From Lentzea atacamensis (lineage in GTDB: Bacteria > Actinomycetota > Actinomycetes > Mycobacteriales > Pseudonocardiaceae), in the NCBI RefSeq assembly GCF_003269295.1, contig NZ_QLTT01000009.1, forward strand, positions 203,756-267,755: a stretch of DNA of 64,000 nucleotides, given 5' to 3'. A program made the translations under genes and the position numbers. Numbering within the stretch: position 1 is the first letter of the stretch; each line of letters starts with the position of its first letter. The notes under the pieces were generated by a model. The model ran no database searches. It was not told the origin of the DNA and worked only from the letters and a program-made list of their open reading frames with translations. Of the stretch, positions 16,021 to 23,973 are shown one piece after another.

Positions 16021-16600
16021 CGCGAGTGCCGCGCCAGGAGAGCAGCAGTGCCAGCCACACGACCGCCGACCCGGCGAAGGCCAGCGCGCCCGCACCGAGG
16101 GTTGCCAGCACCGCACCACCCACGAGTCCGCCTCCCGCGACACCGAGCTGAACGGCGGAAGCGTTCGACGTCAGCAACATGGCGCCGTTGTCGGGAAAGG
16201 TGTCGAGCAGCCGGTTCATCTGGGTCGGTGTGAAGGTCCAGCCGAACAGCCCCCACACGACCAGGCGGAGGAACAAGAAAACGGCGTTGTGCGCGAACGG
16301 GATCACCAGCAGAGCCACCGCGATGACGAACGTGCTGGTGCGCAACATCCTCCGCCAGCCGTACCGGTCGACGAGGAACCCGCCCGCGAGCGTGCCGGCG
16401 GTGGTACCGATCCCGAAGATCATGAGCGCCGTCGCGATGGTCGCGCTGGCGCTCCCGACGTTGTGGCCGACCACGACGGAGATGTAGGCGTAGACGATGA
16501 ACTCGGCGGTGACGACGGCGAGCGTCAGCACCAGGATCGACGGGTGTGTCTGGGCGCCGGCCGCCGCCCAGACACACCCGAACCCCTCTTCGTCCGTCAC
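15986..16600 (-). pseudogene. Half-length MFS transporter (C-terminal six segments only)
   Basis: Open frame of 204 codons whose protein, from ILVLTLAVVTAEFIVYAYIS onward, matches the C-terminal half of a 12-helix MFS drug transporter: six membrane segments and the loop GGFLVDRYGWRRMLR that usually lies between helices 8 and 9. The N-terminal half is missing. Its first 20 codons run through a 15-bp perfect inverted repeat. A GTG at 16600 overlaps the stop of the 58-codon gene upstream (GTGA), so it could still be translated. Most likely a truncated remnant; a functional half-transporter is less likely. Confidence 0.65.
16542..16579. other. Strong 15-bp perfect hairpin
   Basis: GGGTGTGTCTGGGCG at 16542-16556 pairs perfectly with CGCCCAGACACACCC at 16565-16579 across an 8-nt loop. 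On the minus strand it begins 17 bp after the stop of the 58-codon gene and could stop its transcript, though no run of T follows. It sits exactly where MFS similarity begins, so it may mark a rearrangement junction. Confidence 0.6.
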
Positions 16601-16773
16601 TCGCACGCGACCCGCAGCTTCGAGCGGGGAGCGACAGCGACCTCCTGGACCGCGAGCTCGTGCTCCACGCTCTCCGCGAGCAGAGCGTCGAGGCGGTCTT
16701 CCACGCTGCGGACGCGGTCCTCGACCTGAACCTTGCCGAGACCGTCCCCAGAGCCGAACGTGATCTGTGCCAT
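16597..16773 (-). CDS. 58-residue protein of unknown function
   Basis: Small gene with an excellent ribosome site (AAGGAGGTGA, 6 bases before the ATG at 16773), better than almost any other start here. The product begins MAQITFGSGDGLGKVQVEDR, has a charged helix-like middle (RSVEDRLDALLAESVEHE) and ends in KLRVACE with a single Cys next to the C-terminus. No signal peptide, no membrane segment, no family recognised. Third-position GC supports coding. It overlaps the half-MFS frame by 4 bp. Could be a small regulatory or scaffold protein, or a modified-peptide precursor; nothing proves any of these. Confidence 0.7.
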   Translation of the reverse strand: MAQITFGSGDGLGKVQVEDRVRSVEDRLDALLAESVEHELAVQEVAVAPRSKLRVACE

Positions 16774-17065
16774 GTGTGTTCACCTCCTTCGGATCGTCGA
16801 TGCCGTGTCAACCTTCCGATGATCATCATCTTTTCAATTGATCTTCGTTCCGCATTCACCCGGCGTGGCCGGTGCACCCGCGTCGAGCGCGTTTTGGGGT
16901 ACCACTCATGTTTGGGACGGCGCCCCCACGAAGATCGACTTCTTCTGCCGGGCGCACTCGCGGACGCCGCCGGCTCAAACGTCCCGACCAACGAACAGAG
17001 ATCAGTTCCGCGGCGTCTGAGTGAACTTTCGCGACGAATGCGGCTGATCGCGCGATCATCGGCAC
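16774..17065. promoter_or_regulatory. Divergent intergenic region with a palindrome
   Basis: 292 bp between the minus-strand 58-codon gene and the plus-strand patatin gene. It includes an AT-richer stretch with a perfect 10-bp palindrome GATGATCATC at 16818-16827, a possible operator. No convincing gene is seen; a 60-codon frame at 16838-17020 has no ribosome site and no sensible product. Confidence 0.4.
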
Positions 17066-18946
17066 ATGGAGTACGACCGCTACTGCGACCTGACCATGCG
17101 CGGCGGCACGACCAGCGGCGTCGTGTATCCACTGGCTGTCGCGTCACTGGCGCGCCACTACGAGTTCAAGCAGATCGGTGGCGCGTCCGCGGGCGCGATC
17201 GCCGCGGGTTTCACCGCTGCCGCCGAACGAGGTCGTGCGTCCGGTGGCTTCGAGAAGCTGGCGGCGCTGATCGACTGGTTCACGTCCGGCTCGGGTGCGG
17301 ACCGGTGGCGGCTGGCGCAGTTGTTCCAGCCCACCGACAAAACGCGGGCGCTGTACCGGATCGTCGTGGCGACGATGCAGAAGCGCGAGACGACGGGGCG
17401 CAGTGCGATCTCGTGCCTGTTCTTCGCGTTGCTGGGTGCCGTGGGGATGCGAGCGAAGACCGTGCTGGCGCTGATGGCGTTGCTGTGGCTGGGCGGGCCG
17501 GTGCTGTGGTCGGCGTGGCTCGCGCCCAAGGCTTATCCGTCGTGGCTCGCGACACTGGTCGTGCTGCTCGCGTTGGCGTGCATCGTGTTCGCGCTGTGGC
17601 CGTTGCGGGGCAGTCTGCCGTGGATCGGGTGGGTGTTCGTCGCGGTGCCGCTCGTGCTCGGGCTGGCGTTCTCCCGGCACTACGCGACGGCGGCGGTCGT
17701 GCTGCTGGTGTGGCTGGTGCTGACGCTGGCGGCGGTCAGCGCGCTGACGTTCACCTACGGGTATGCCATGCAGCGGTACCTGAAGAACAACGCGCGGTCC
17801 ATCCACTTCGGACTCGTACCCGGCACCGGTGACTTCACGCCGTCCTGGCTCGACCGGCTGGCGGGTGTGCCGAAGTCGACGGGGGTTCCGCCGCTCGCCG
17901 ACTGGATCGCCGACCAGCTCGACGCGCTGGCCGGCACCTCGCACGCGTTGACGTTCGGCGATCTCGGCGACATCAACCTCGTCCTGATGACGACCGATCT
18001 GTCTCAGGGGCGGCCGTACCGGTTGCCGTTCAAGGAAAGCTGGCAGTACTGCGAGGAGTGTCTCGGGTACGTGCTGCCGCGCCGGGTCGTCGAGCAGATG
18101 AACGGCGCCGAGGCGGACTCGAAATGCCCGCTGCACGAGCGCATGCCGTTGCGGTCGCTGCCCGCACGGGACCAGCTGCCGGTCGTGCTGGCCGTGCGGA
18201 TGAGCCTGTCGTTCCCCGGCCTGATCGCCGCCGTGCCGCTGTGCCGGGACGGGCGCGTGCACTGGTTCTCCGACGGCGGCATCACCAGCAACTTCCCCAT
18301 CCACTTCTTCGACTCGCTGCTGCCGCGCTGGCCCACGTTCGGCCTGAGCCTGCAGTCCTACCCGAACGGCGACACGGCCGAGGTGTGGCTGCCGGAGCAG
18401 GACGCGTCGACCAAGGGCACGCGCTACGCGTCGTTGACGTCAATGCCACGCTTCCTGCTGTCCATCCTGGACACGTTCCTGGACTGGCGGGACACCATGC
18501 AGTCCGGGCTGCCCGGCTACCGCGGCCGGATCGCGCACGTGCGGCAGGCCGACGACGAGGGCGGCACGAACCTGTTCATGCCGCCGGCCACGATCAAGAA
18601 GCTGGCGCTGCGCGGCCAGCGTGCCGGTGACCTGCTGCGCGAACGGTTCGAGCAGCAGCACAACACCGACCGCTACCGCTGGATCCGGCTGCGCCTGGCC
18701 CTGCGCGAGTACCAGGAGCTCGGCGCGCAGGCAGAGGACCGCGAGGCGATGTACTCCGAGCTGCTCGCGCGGTTCCAGATCCCCGAGGCGCTGCACGAGT
18801 GGTTCCGCACTCCCCCGGCCGGCGGTGACCCGTACCGGGCGGAGATCGAGCTCGCCCTGGACGACGTCGGCAGGCTGAAGGACGACGGACCGTTCGACGG
18901 CGCACCGCCCGTGGATCCGGATTTGCGGCTGACACCGCCCGAGTAG
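17066..18946 (+). CDS. Membrane-inserted patatin-like phospholipase
   Basis: 626 residues. The patatin Ser-Asp dyad is present: nucleophile elbow GGASAGAIAA with Ser41, oxyanion loop RGGTTSGVVYP at 12-21, and Asp403 in SDGGITSNFP. Between them lies a block of about four to five hydrophobic segments (roughly 115-235), unlike typical soluble patatins. A CEEC...CPLH cluster (about 330-355) could bind a metal. Patatins hydrolyse acyl ester bonds of phospholipids. ATG 17066 is the start. The last codons carry the promoter for the next transcript. Confidence 0.85.
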   Translation: MEYDRYCDLTMRGGTTSGVVYPLAVASLARHYEFKQIGGASAGAIAAGFTAAAERGRASGGFEKLAALIDWFTSGSGADRWRLAQLFQPTDKTRALYRIVVATMQKRETTGRSAISCLFFALLGAVGMRAKTVLALMALLWLGGPVLWSAWLAPKAYPSWLATLVVLLALACIVFALWPLRGSLPWIGWVFVAVPLVLGLAFSRHYATAAVVLLVWLVLTLAAVSALTFTYGYAMQRYLKNNARSIHFGLVPGTGDFTPSWLDRLAGVPKSTGVPPLADWIADQLDALAGTSHALTFGDLGDINLVLMTTDLSQGRPYRLPFKESWQYCEECLGYVLPRRVVEQMNGAEADSKCPLHERMPLRSLPARDQLPVVLAVRMSLSFPGLIAAVPLCRDGRVHWFSDGGITSNFPIHFFDSLLPRWPTFGLSLQSYPNGDTAEVWLPEQDASTKGTRYASLTSMPRFLLSILDTFLDWRDTMQSGLPGYRGRIAHVRQADDEGGTNLFMPPATIKKLALRGQRAGDLLRERFEQQHNTDRYRWIRLRLALREYQELGAQAEDREAMYSELLARFQIPEALHEWFRTPPAGGDPYRAEIELALDDVGRLKDDGPFDGAPPVDPDLRLTPPE

Positions 18947-18957
18947 CGGGTTAGCCT
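18929..18957 (+). promoter_or_regulatory. Promoter for a leaderless transcript
   Basis: CTGACA (18929-18934), a 17-bp spacer and TAGCCT (18952-18957) form a near-ideal sigma-70-type promoter. The expected transcription start falls about 7 bases after the -10 box, on the A of the ATG at 18964. The mRNA would therefore begin with the 15-codon leader ORF, with no 5' untranslated region. Confidence 0.65.
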
Positions 18958-18963
18958 GAGTTC

Positions 18964-19011
18964 ATGACGCGATTTAACCACCCCCGACCCGCGGCGGTGG
19001 CGCGCGCCTAG
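18964..19011 (+). CDS. Leaderless 15-codon leader peptide ORF
   Basis: Encodes MTRFNHPRPAAVARA, then TAG. There is no Shine-Dalgarno sequence, but the ATG is placed where the promoter at 18929-18957 should start RNA, the usual arrangement for actinobacterial leaderless leader ORFs. It ends 59 bp before the PheRS-like gene and its codons span the 5' arm of a downstream hairpin, so ribosome position could set RNA folding. Only one Phe codon (TTT, position 4), so classical Phe-codon attenuation is weakly supported. Confidence 0.5.
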   Translation: MTRFNHPRPAAVARA

Positions 19012-19065
19012 AACCTTCCCGTTGGTCGGGGGACTCCGCAACCCATCCGACACGCAGAACGGGAA
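18981..19065 (+). promoter_or_regulatory. Alternative hairpins of a putative attenuator / translation switch
   Basis: Two perfect stems: 18981-18989 (CCCCCGACC) with 19024-19032 (GGTCGGGGG), and 19016-19023 (TTCCCGTT) with 19058-19065 (AACGGGAA). The first 5' arm lies in the leader ORF; the second stem covers the bases just before the ATG of the PheRS-like gene. The G-run at 19028-19032 could instead pair with CCCC at 19067-19070. The arrangement suggests leader-translation-dependent control; the mechanism is inferred. Confidence 0.5.
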
Positions 19066-19070
19066 ACCCC

Positions 19071-20099
19071 ATGTACCGCACCGATGAACTCGTGCACGCC
19101 CTGAACGTCCGCGACCTCACCGACCCCGCGCAGGGCCCGCACGCGATGCAGCTGCTGATCGCCGATCTCAAGGCCGCGCTGGACAACCCCGAGGAAGTCC
19201 GCCACCACCCGCTCGTTCCGGTGGAGCACAACTACGAGCACCTCGGTTATCCCGCCGACGCGATCACCAGGGACGCCCGCTACACCAGGTACGCCAGCGA
19301 GACATGCATGCTGCGCAGCCACACCACGGCGATGATCCCGCCGGCACTGCGCTCCGCCGTTCCGGACGTCACGCTGCTCTGTCCCGGCCTCGTCTACCGC
19401 CGCGACACGGTCGACCGCCTGCACACCGGCACACCGCATCAGCTCGACGTCTGGCGGATCTCGCACAACGAGGAACGGTTGGAAGACCTCATCGACACGG
19501 TCGTCACAACGTTGTTGCCCGGCAAGCGATATCGCACGATCGACGCCCAACACCCGTACACCACGCACGGCAAGCAGATCGACGTATGGCACGACGGCCA
19601 GTGGGTCGAGGTCGGCGAGTGCGGGCTGGCCGCGCGTCACGTCCTGAAACACCACCCGCACGGCCTGGCGATGGGTCTCGGGCTGGACCGGATCCTCATG
19701 CTGCGCAAGGGAGTCCCGGACATCCGCCTGCTGCGCAACGGTGACCCGCGCATCACGTCGCAGATGCTGGACCTGGCCGAGTACCGCCCGATCTCACGGC
19801 ATCCGGCCGCGATCAGGGACATCTCGATCATGGCGCACGAGAGCGAGGACATCGAGACGCTCGGCGACCGGATCCGCGCGCTGGTACCGGAGGACGTGAT
19901 CGAGGAGATCACGATCCTCGGCGAGACGCGGACGGAAGACCTGCCGGAACACGTCCAGCGACGGCTGGAAGCCAGGCCTGGTCAGAAGAACGTGCTCATC
20001 CGCGTGACGATGAGGGCGCCGGAACGCACCCTCACCGACCGCGAGACGAACGAGATGCGGGACCGCCTGCTTCAGGGCTTGCGGGCGACAGCGCCGTAG
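19071..20099 (+). CDS. Single-chain phenylalanyl-tRNA-synthetase-like protein with FDX-ACB domain
   Basis: 342 residues resembling the catalytic core of PheS: CMLRSHTTAMIPPALR near 79-94, class II motif 2 CPGLVYRRDTVDRLHTG with Arg110/Arg111 and the following HQLD, VEVGECGL near 179, and motif 3 GLGLDR at 202-207 (usual Glu replaced by Asp). Residues about 240-342 match an anticodon-binding FDX-ACB domain, which in bacteria normally sits on PheT. The fused layout resembles mitochondrial PheRS. It may charge tRNA, be a drug-resistant spare synthetase, or use an aminoacyl adenylate for another purpose. Confidence 0.75.
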   Translation: MYRTDELVHALNVRDLTDPAQGPHAMQLLIADLKAALDNPEEVRHHPLVPVEHNYEHLGYPADAITRDARYTRYASETCMLRSHTTAMIPPALRSAVPDVTLLCPGLVYRRDTVDRLHTGTPHQLDVWRISHNEERLEDLIDTVVTTLLPGKRYRTIDAQHPYTTHGKQIDVWHDGQWVEVGECGLAARHVLKHHPHGLAMGLGLDRILMLRKGVPDIRLLRNGDPRITSQMLDLAEYRPISRHPAAIRDISIMAHESEDIETLGDRIRALVPEDVIEEITILGETRTEDLPEHVQRRLEARPGQKNVLIRVTMRAPERTLTDRETNEMRDRLLQGLRATAP

Positions 20100-20866
20100 A
20101 TGGCCGTGTGGTCCTCGAAGGAGTCCGGGCGCCAGTCGTTCACCGGCACGACGCCCGGTTCCAGCAGTTCGAGCCCGTCGAAGAACCTGCTCACCTCGGC
20201 GTGCGTGCGGATGGCGAGCTTGTTGTCGGAGCTGCTGTAGATCTTGGCGATCTCTCGGGCCTCCGCCCTCTCCTCATCGCTCAGGGTGTCCCAGGTGGCG
20301 TGCGTGATCGCCAGGTACGAGCCGGACGGCAGCGCGGCCATGTACTCGGCGACCTTGCCGTACGGATCGTCCTCGTCCGGAACGAAGTGCAGTGCCGCGA
20401 TGATCAGCACGCCGACCGGGCGCGAGAAGTCGAGGTGCTCGCGGGCTCCGGCCAGCACCGTGGACGTCGCGCGCAGGTCGGCGAGGAGCGCGGTGGCATG
20501 GTCGTTGTCGGCCAGCAGGGCGTTGCTGTGCGAGACGGCGACCGGCTCGACGTCGACGTACACGACGCGGGCCGACGGGTTGTCCTGCTGGGCGATCTCG
20601 TGGACGTTGCCCACGGTGGGGATGCCGGAGCCCAGGTCGAGGAACTGGTCGATTCCCTCGGCGACGAGGTGGCGGACGACCCTGCGCAGGAACGAGCGGT
20701 TCGCCTGCGCGCTCTGCGCGACGCCCGGGAAGATCTGCTCCACCTGCTTGGCGGCAGCACGGTCGGCTTCGAAGTTGTGCGAGCCGCCCAGGTAGTAGTC
20801 GTACATCCGCGCCACGCTCGGACGTGTGACGTCGACCGTGGCCGGGACCCACTTCAGCTCTTCCAT
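20072..20866 (-). CDS. SAM-dependent methyltransferase, DUF574 family
   Basis: 264-residue member of the SAV2177-like family (PF04672), abundant in actinomycetes. Typical blocks are ARMYDYYLGGSHNFEADRAA, the SAM loop QFLDLGSGIPTVGNVHEIA, RVVYVDVEPVAVSHS and ALHFVPDEDDP. The substrate is unknown for the family. ATG at 20866 is the start. Two GTGTGCAC elements, one inside a perfect palindrome (20886-20895), lie upstream and may be operators. It overlaps the convergent PheRS-like gene by 28 bp; there is no functional link visible. Confidence 0.88.
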   Translation of the reverse strand: MEELKWVPATVDVTRPSVARMYDYYLGGSHNFEADRAAAKQVEQIFPGVAQSAQANRSFLRRVVRHLVAEGIDQFLDLGSGIPTVGNVHEIAQQDNPSARVVYVDVEPVAVSHSNALLADNDHATALLADLRATSTVLAGAREHLDFSRPVGVLIIAALHFVPDEDDPYGKVAEYMAALPSGSYLAITHATWDTLSDEERAEAREIAKIYSSSDNKLAIRTHAEVSRFFDGLELLEPGVVPVNDWRPDSFEDHTAIYGAVARKP

Positions 20867-20987
20867 CACGGGCGCATCCTCGCTCGTGTGCACACGGGTG
20901 TCCACCGCCAGCCGAGTGTGCACGGATCGTGTCCTGGCTGCTCGCTGACAGCGAACACCTGAAGGGAACACCACCACGCTCCAGTTG

Positions 20988-21008
20988 GTTGAGCGGTACA
21001 GACTCAAC
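20988..21008 (+). promoter_or_regulatory. HspR-type HAIR element upstream of lon
   Basis: GTTGAGC-N7-ACTCAAC matches the HspR-associated inverted repeat (consensus CTTGAGT-N7-ACTCAAG) in spacing and most bases. It lies 16 bp before the lon start codon. In Streptomyces HspR represses lon together with dnaK and clpB, so heat-shock control is expected here. Confidence 0.75.
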
Positions 21009-21024
21009 TTTGGAGGGTGATGTG

Positions 21025-23373
21025 ATGGGCGAGACGTTGGCCCTGCCGGTGCTGCCGCTCGACGACGTTGTGGTGCTCCCCGGCATGGTGGTGCCGATCC
21101 GCATCTCCGGTGCGGACGCCAGCGCCGAGGCCCGCGCGGCCGTCGACGCGGCCACGACCGCGGCAAATCATCAAGTGCTCCTGGTCCCGCGTCTGGACGG
21201 GAAGTACGCCTCGGTCGGCACACTGGCCGAGATCGAGCAGGTGGGACGCCTGCCCGGCGGCGAGCGCGCCGCCGTCGTGCGCGGCACCAAGCGCGTGCGC
21301 ATCGGCACGGGCACGACGGGGCCGGGCGCGGCGCTGTGGGTGAACTCGACGATCGCGGACGAGTCCCCGATCACCGACCGGACGCGGGAGCTCGCGAAGC
21401 AGTACCGCGCGCTCGTGACGAACATCCTGCAGACGCGTGGCGCCTGGCAGATGGTCGACTCGGTGCAGCAGATCAGCGACCCGTCGGCGCTGGCCGACCT
21501 CGCCGGTTACGCCTCCTACCTCGACGAGAAGCAGAAGATCTGGCTGCTGGAGACGAGCGACGTCACCACCCGGCTGGAGAAGCTCGTCGAGTGGGGTCAG
21601 GCGCACCTGACCGAACTCGACGTCAACGAGACGATCGCCAAGGACGTCAAGGAAGGCGTCGAGAAGCAGCAGCGGGAGTTCCTGCTGCGCCAGCAGATGG
21701 CCGCGATCCGCAAGGAGCTGGCCGAGCTCGACGGCAAGCCGGCCTCCGAGCAGGAGGACTACCGGGCGCGCGTCGAGGCCGCGAGCCTGCCGGAGAAGGT
21801 CGAGAAGGCCGCGCTGGCCGAGGTCGACAAGCTGGAGCGCACCTCCGAGCAGTCGCCCGAGGTGGGCTGGATCCGGACGTGGCTCGACACCGTTCTCGAG
21901 ATGCCGTGGAACGAGCGGACCGAGGACTCCTACGACATCAAGGCCGCGCGTGAGGTGCTCGACGCGGACCACGCCGGTCTGGACGACGTGAAGCAGCGCA
22001 TCACCGAGTACCTGGCCGTGCGCAAGCGTCGTGCCGACCGCGGCATGGGCGTCGTCGGCGGACGTCGTTCCGGCGCCGTGCTGGCTCTCGTCGGCCCTCC
22101 CGGCGTCGGCAAGACGTCGCTCGGCGAGTCCGTGGCACGGGCGATGGGTCGCAAGTTCGTCCGCGTGGCGCTCGGTGGCGTGCGCGACGAGGCCGAGATC
22201 CGCGGTCACCGCCGCACGTACGTCGGCGCGCTGCCGGGCCGGATCGTCCGTGCGATCGGCGAGGCCGGTTCGATGAACCCGGTCGTGCTGCTCGACGAGA
22301 TCGACAAGGTCGGCTCCGACTACCGCGGCGACCCCACGGCGGCGTTGCTCGAGGTGCTGGACCCGGCGCAGAACCACACGTTCCGCGACCACTACCTGGA
22401 GGTCGAGCTCGACCTCTCGGACGTGGTGTTCCTCGCGACCGCGAACGTGCTGGAGTCGATCCCGGCGCCGTTGCTCGACCGCATGGAACTGGTGCAGCTC
22501 GACGGCTACACCGAGGACGAGAAGGTCACGATCGCCAGTGAGCACCTGCTGCCGCGGCAGATCGAACGCGCCGGCCTCGAACCCGAGGACGTCACGTTCG
22601 ACAAGCCCGCGCTGCACCAGCTGGCGAGCGAGTACACGCGGGAAGCCGGTGTGCGGCAACTGGAACGGGCCCTCGCGCGGATCCTGCGCAAGGTCACCGC
22701 GAAGGTCGCGCTGGGCGACTCGGAGCTGCCCGTCACGGTCGACCAGCCGTCGCTGAAGTCGTACCTCGGCAGCCCGAAGAACACGCCGGAGTCAGCCGAG
22801 CGCACCTCGGTTCCCGGTGTGGCAACGGGTCTGGCCGTCACGGGTGTCGGTGGCGACGTGCTGTTCATCGAAGCCTCGCTGGCCCCCAAGGACACCGGCG
22901 CGTCCGGCGTCACGCTGACCGGCCAGCTGGGCGACGTGATGAAGGAGTCCGCGCAGATCGCGTTGTCGTACCTGCGTTCGCACGACGACAAGGCGGCGGC
23001 CCTGGAAGGCCGTGGAGTGCACATCCACGTGCCGGCGGGCGCGGTGCCGAAGGACGGTCCGTCGGCCGGCGTCACGATGACGACGGCGCTGGCTTCGCTG
23101 CTGTCGGGCCGCCCGGTGCGCTCGGACGTGGCGATGACGGGTGAGATCTCGCTGACCGGCCGGGTGCTGCCGATCGGTGGCGTCAAGCAGAAGCTGCTCG
23201 CCGCCCACCGCGCGGGCATCACGACGGTGCTGCTGCCCCAGCGCAACGAGCCGGACCTGGAGGACGTGCCGGAGTCGGTGCGGGAGCAGCTGACCGTGCA
23301 CTTCGTCTCGGACGTGGCCGAGGTGCTGGAGCACGCGCTCTCGAAGGAGGCCGTTGCCACCGTTGCGGCGTAA
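21025..23373 (+). CDS. lon: ATP-dependent Lon protease
   Basis: 782 residues, normal for LonA. It has the LON substrate-binding N-domain (LPVLPLDDVVVLPGMVVPI), a coiled helical stretch (EKQQREFLLRQQMAAIRKEL), AAA+ Walker A GPPGVGKTS near 356-364 and Walker B VVLLDEIDKVG, and the protease domain with Ser680 (KDGPSAGVTM) and Lys721 (GGVKQKLLAA). It degrades misfolded and short-lived cytosolic proteins as a hexamer. The ATG at 21025 follows GGAGGG. A HAIR box upstream points to HspR control, and a strong terminator follows the stop. Confidence 0.97.
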   Translation: MGETLALPVLPLDDVVVLPGMVVPIRISGADASAEARAAVDAATTAANHQVLLVPRLDGKYASVGTLAEIEQVGRLPGGERAAVVRGTKRVRIGTGTTGPGAALWVNSTIADESPITDRTRELAKQYRALVTNILQTRGAWQMVDSVQQISDPSALADLAGYASYLDEKQKIWLLETSDVTTRLEKLVEWGQAHLTELDVNETIAKDVKEGVEKQQREFLLRQQMAAIRKELAELDGKPASEQEDYRARVEAASLPEKVEKAALAEVDKLERTSEQSPEVGWIRTWLDTVLEMPWNERTEDSYDIKAAREVLDADHAGLDDVKQRITEYLAVRKRRADRGMGVVGGRRSGAVLALVGPPGVGKTSLGESVARAMGRKFVRVALGGVRDEAEIRGHRRTYVGALPGRIVRAIGEAGSMNPVVLLDEIDKVGSDYRGDPTAALLEVLDPAQNHTFRDHYLEVELDLSDVVFLATANVLESIPAPLLDRMELVQLDGYTEDEKVTIASEHLLPRQIERAGLEPEDVTFDKPALHQLASEYTREAGVRQLERALARILRKVTAKVALGDSELPVTVDQPSLKSYLGSPKNTPESAERTSVPGVATGLAVTGVGGDVLFIEASLAPKDTGASGVTLTGQLGDVMKESAQIALSYLRSHDDKAAALEGRGVHIHVPAGAVPKDGPSAGVTMTTALASLLSGRPVRSDVAMTGEISLTGRVLPIGGVKQKLLAAHRAGITTVLLPQRNEPDLEDVPESVREQLTVHFVSDVAEVLEHALSKEAVATVAA

Positions 23374-23391
23374 CGGTTTCCAGCTGGAACC

Positions 23392-23433
23392 CCTCGTGGG
23401 GCAGTAGCGGCGACTACTGCCCCACGAGGCTTT
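23392..23433. terminator. Rho-independent terminator after lon
   Basis: A 16-bp perfect stem (23392-23407 with 23414-23429), 6-nt loop CGGCGA, followed by CTTTT. It lies 18 bp after the lon stop and separates it from the convergent secreted-protein gene. Confidence 0.9.
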
Positions 23434-23438
23434 TCCGC

Positions 23439-23909
23439 TTACAGGCCGACGTCGATGACGAGCCTGTTCGGGTTCGTCAGCGTGAAGACCCGGTGCCAGG
23501 CGTTGGCATTGGTGTAGCCGACGGCGATGCCCAGCGTGGCCTCGAAGTCGCACGTGAGCGCGACCCTGTTGACGGGGTTGAGGTTGGGCGTCGCGAAGTT
23601 CCGCGACCCGGTGTAGGTCGGGTTGCCGTTGTCGTCGTGCGCGGCGGCGCCGATGAGGGTGACCGCGAGGATCTCCGTGCTGCCCGGCATGTCGACCGGG
23701 TTGCCGGAACCGCAGTTCGCGACACTGGTGACCTCGCGGACCCGGTGTTCCGTCGGCAGGCCGGACAGGTCCAGCACCACCCGGCTGAAGCCGGGGTGCT
23801 GGCCGGTCCTGATGTTCGACAGCGTGGGCGTGCTCTGCGCCGACGCCAGCGGGACGAACGTGAAGACCGTCAGCACTGCCACCAACACCGCGACCAGACG
23901 TCTGTTCAT
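23439..23909 (-). CDS. Secreted AMIN-like domain protein
   Basis: 156 residues: signal peptide (MNRRLVAVLVAVLTVFTFVPLASA) followed by one small all-beta domain. TLSNIRTGQHPGFSRVVLDLSG at its start and a RLVIDVGL end match AMIN-type domains, which in envelope proteins help bind cell wall or pack against other proteins. Two cysteines could form a disulfide. It is a paralogue of the next gene, with the same layout. ATG 23909 sits after a weak ribosome site. Confidence 0.75.
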   Translation of the reverse strand: MNRRLVAVLVAVLTVFTFVPLASAQSTPTLSNIRTGQHPGFSRVVLDLSGLPTEHRVREVTSVANCGSGNPVDMPGSTEILAVTLIGAAAHDDNGNPTYTGSRNFATPNLNPVNRVALTCDFEATLGIAVGYTNANAWHRVFTLTNPNRLVIDVGL

Positions 23910-23973
23910 CTTCGTGCCCCCTCTCAGGGCTCCTTGATACTCAATCAGACGTGTGACTCGGAACACAGTTGCG

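Noticed and set aside
16773..16850. TTGACA-like box upstream of the 58-codon gene
   Set aside because: On the minus strand it lies too close to the ribosome site; a -10 box at proper spacing would fall on the Shine-Dalgarno sequence.
16838..17020. 60-codon frame in the patatin upstream gap
   Set aside because: No ribosome site, uneven third-position GC and no sensible protein; treated as intergenic.
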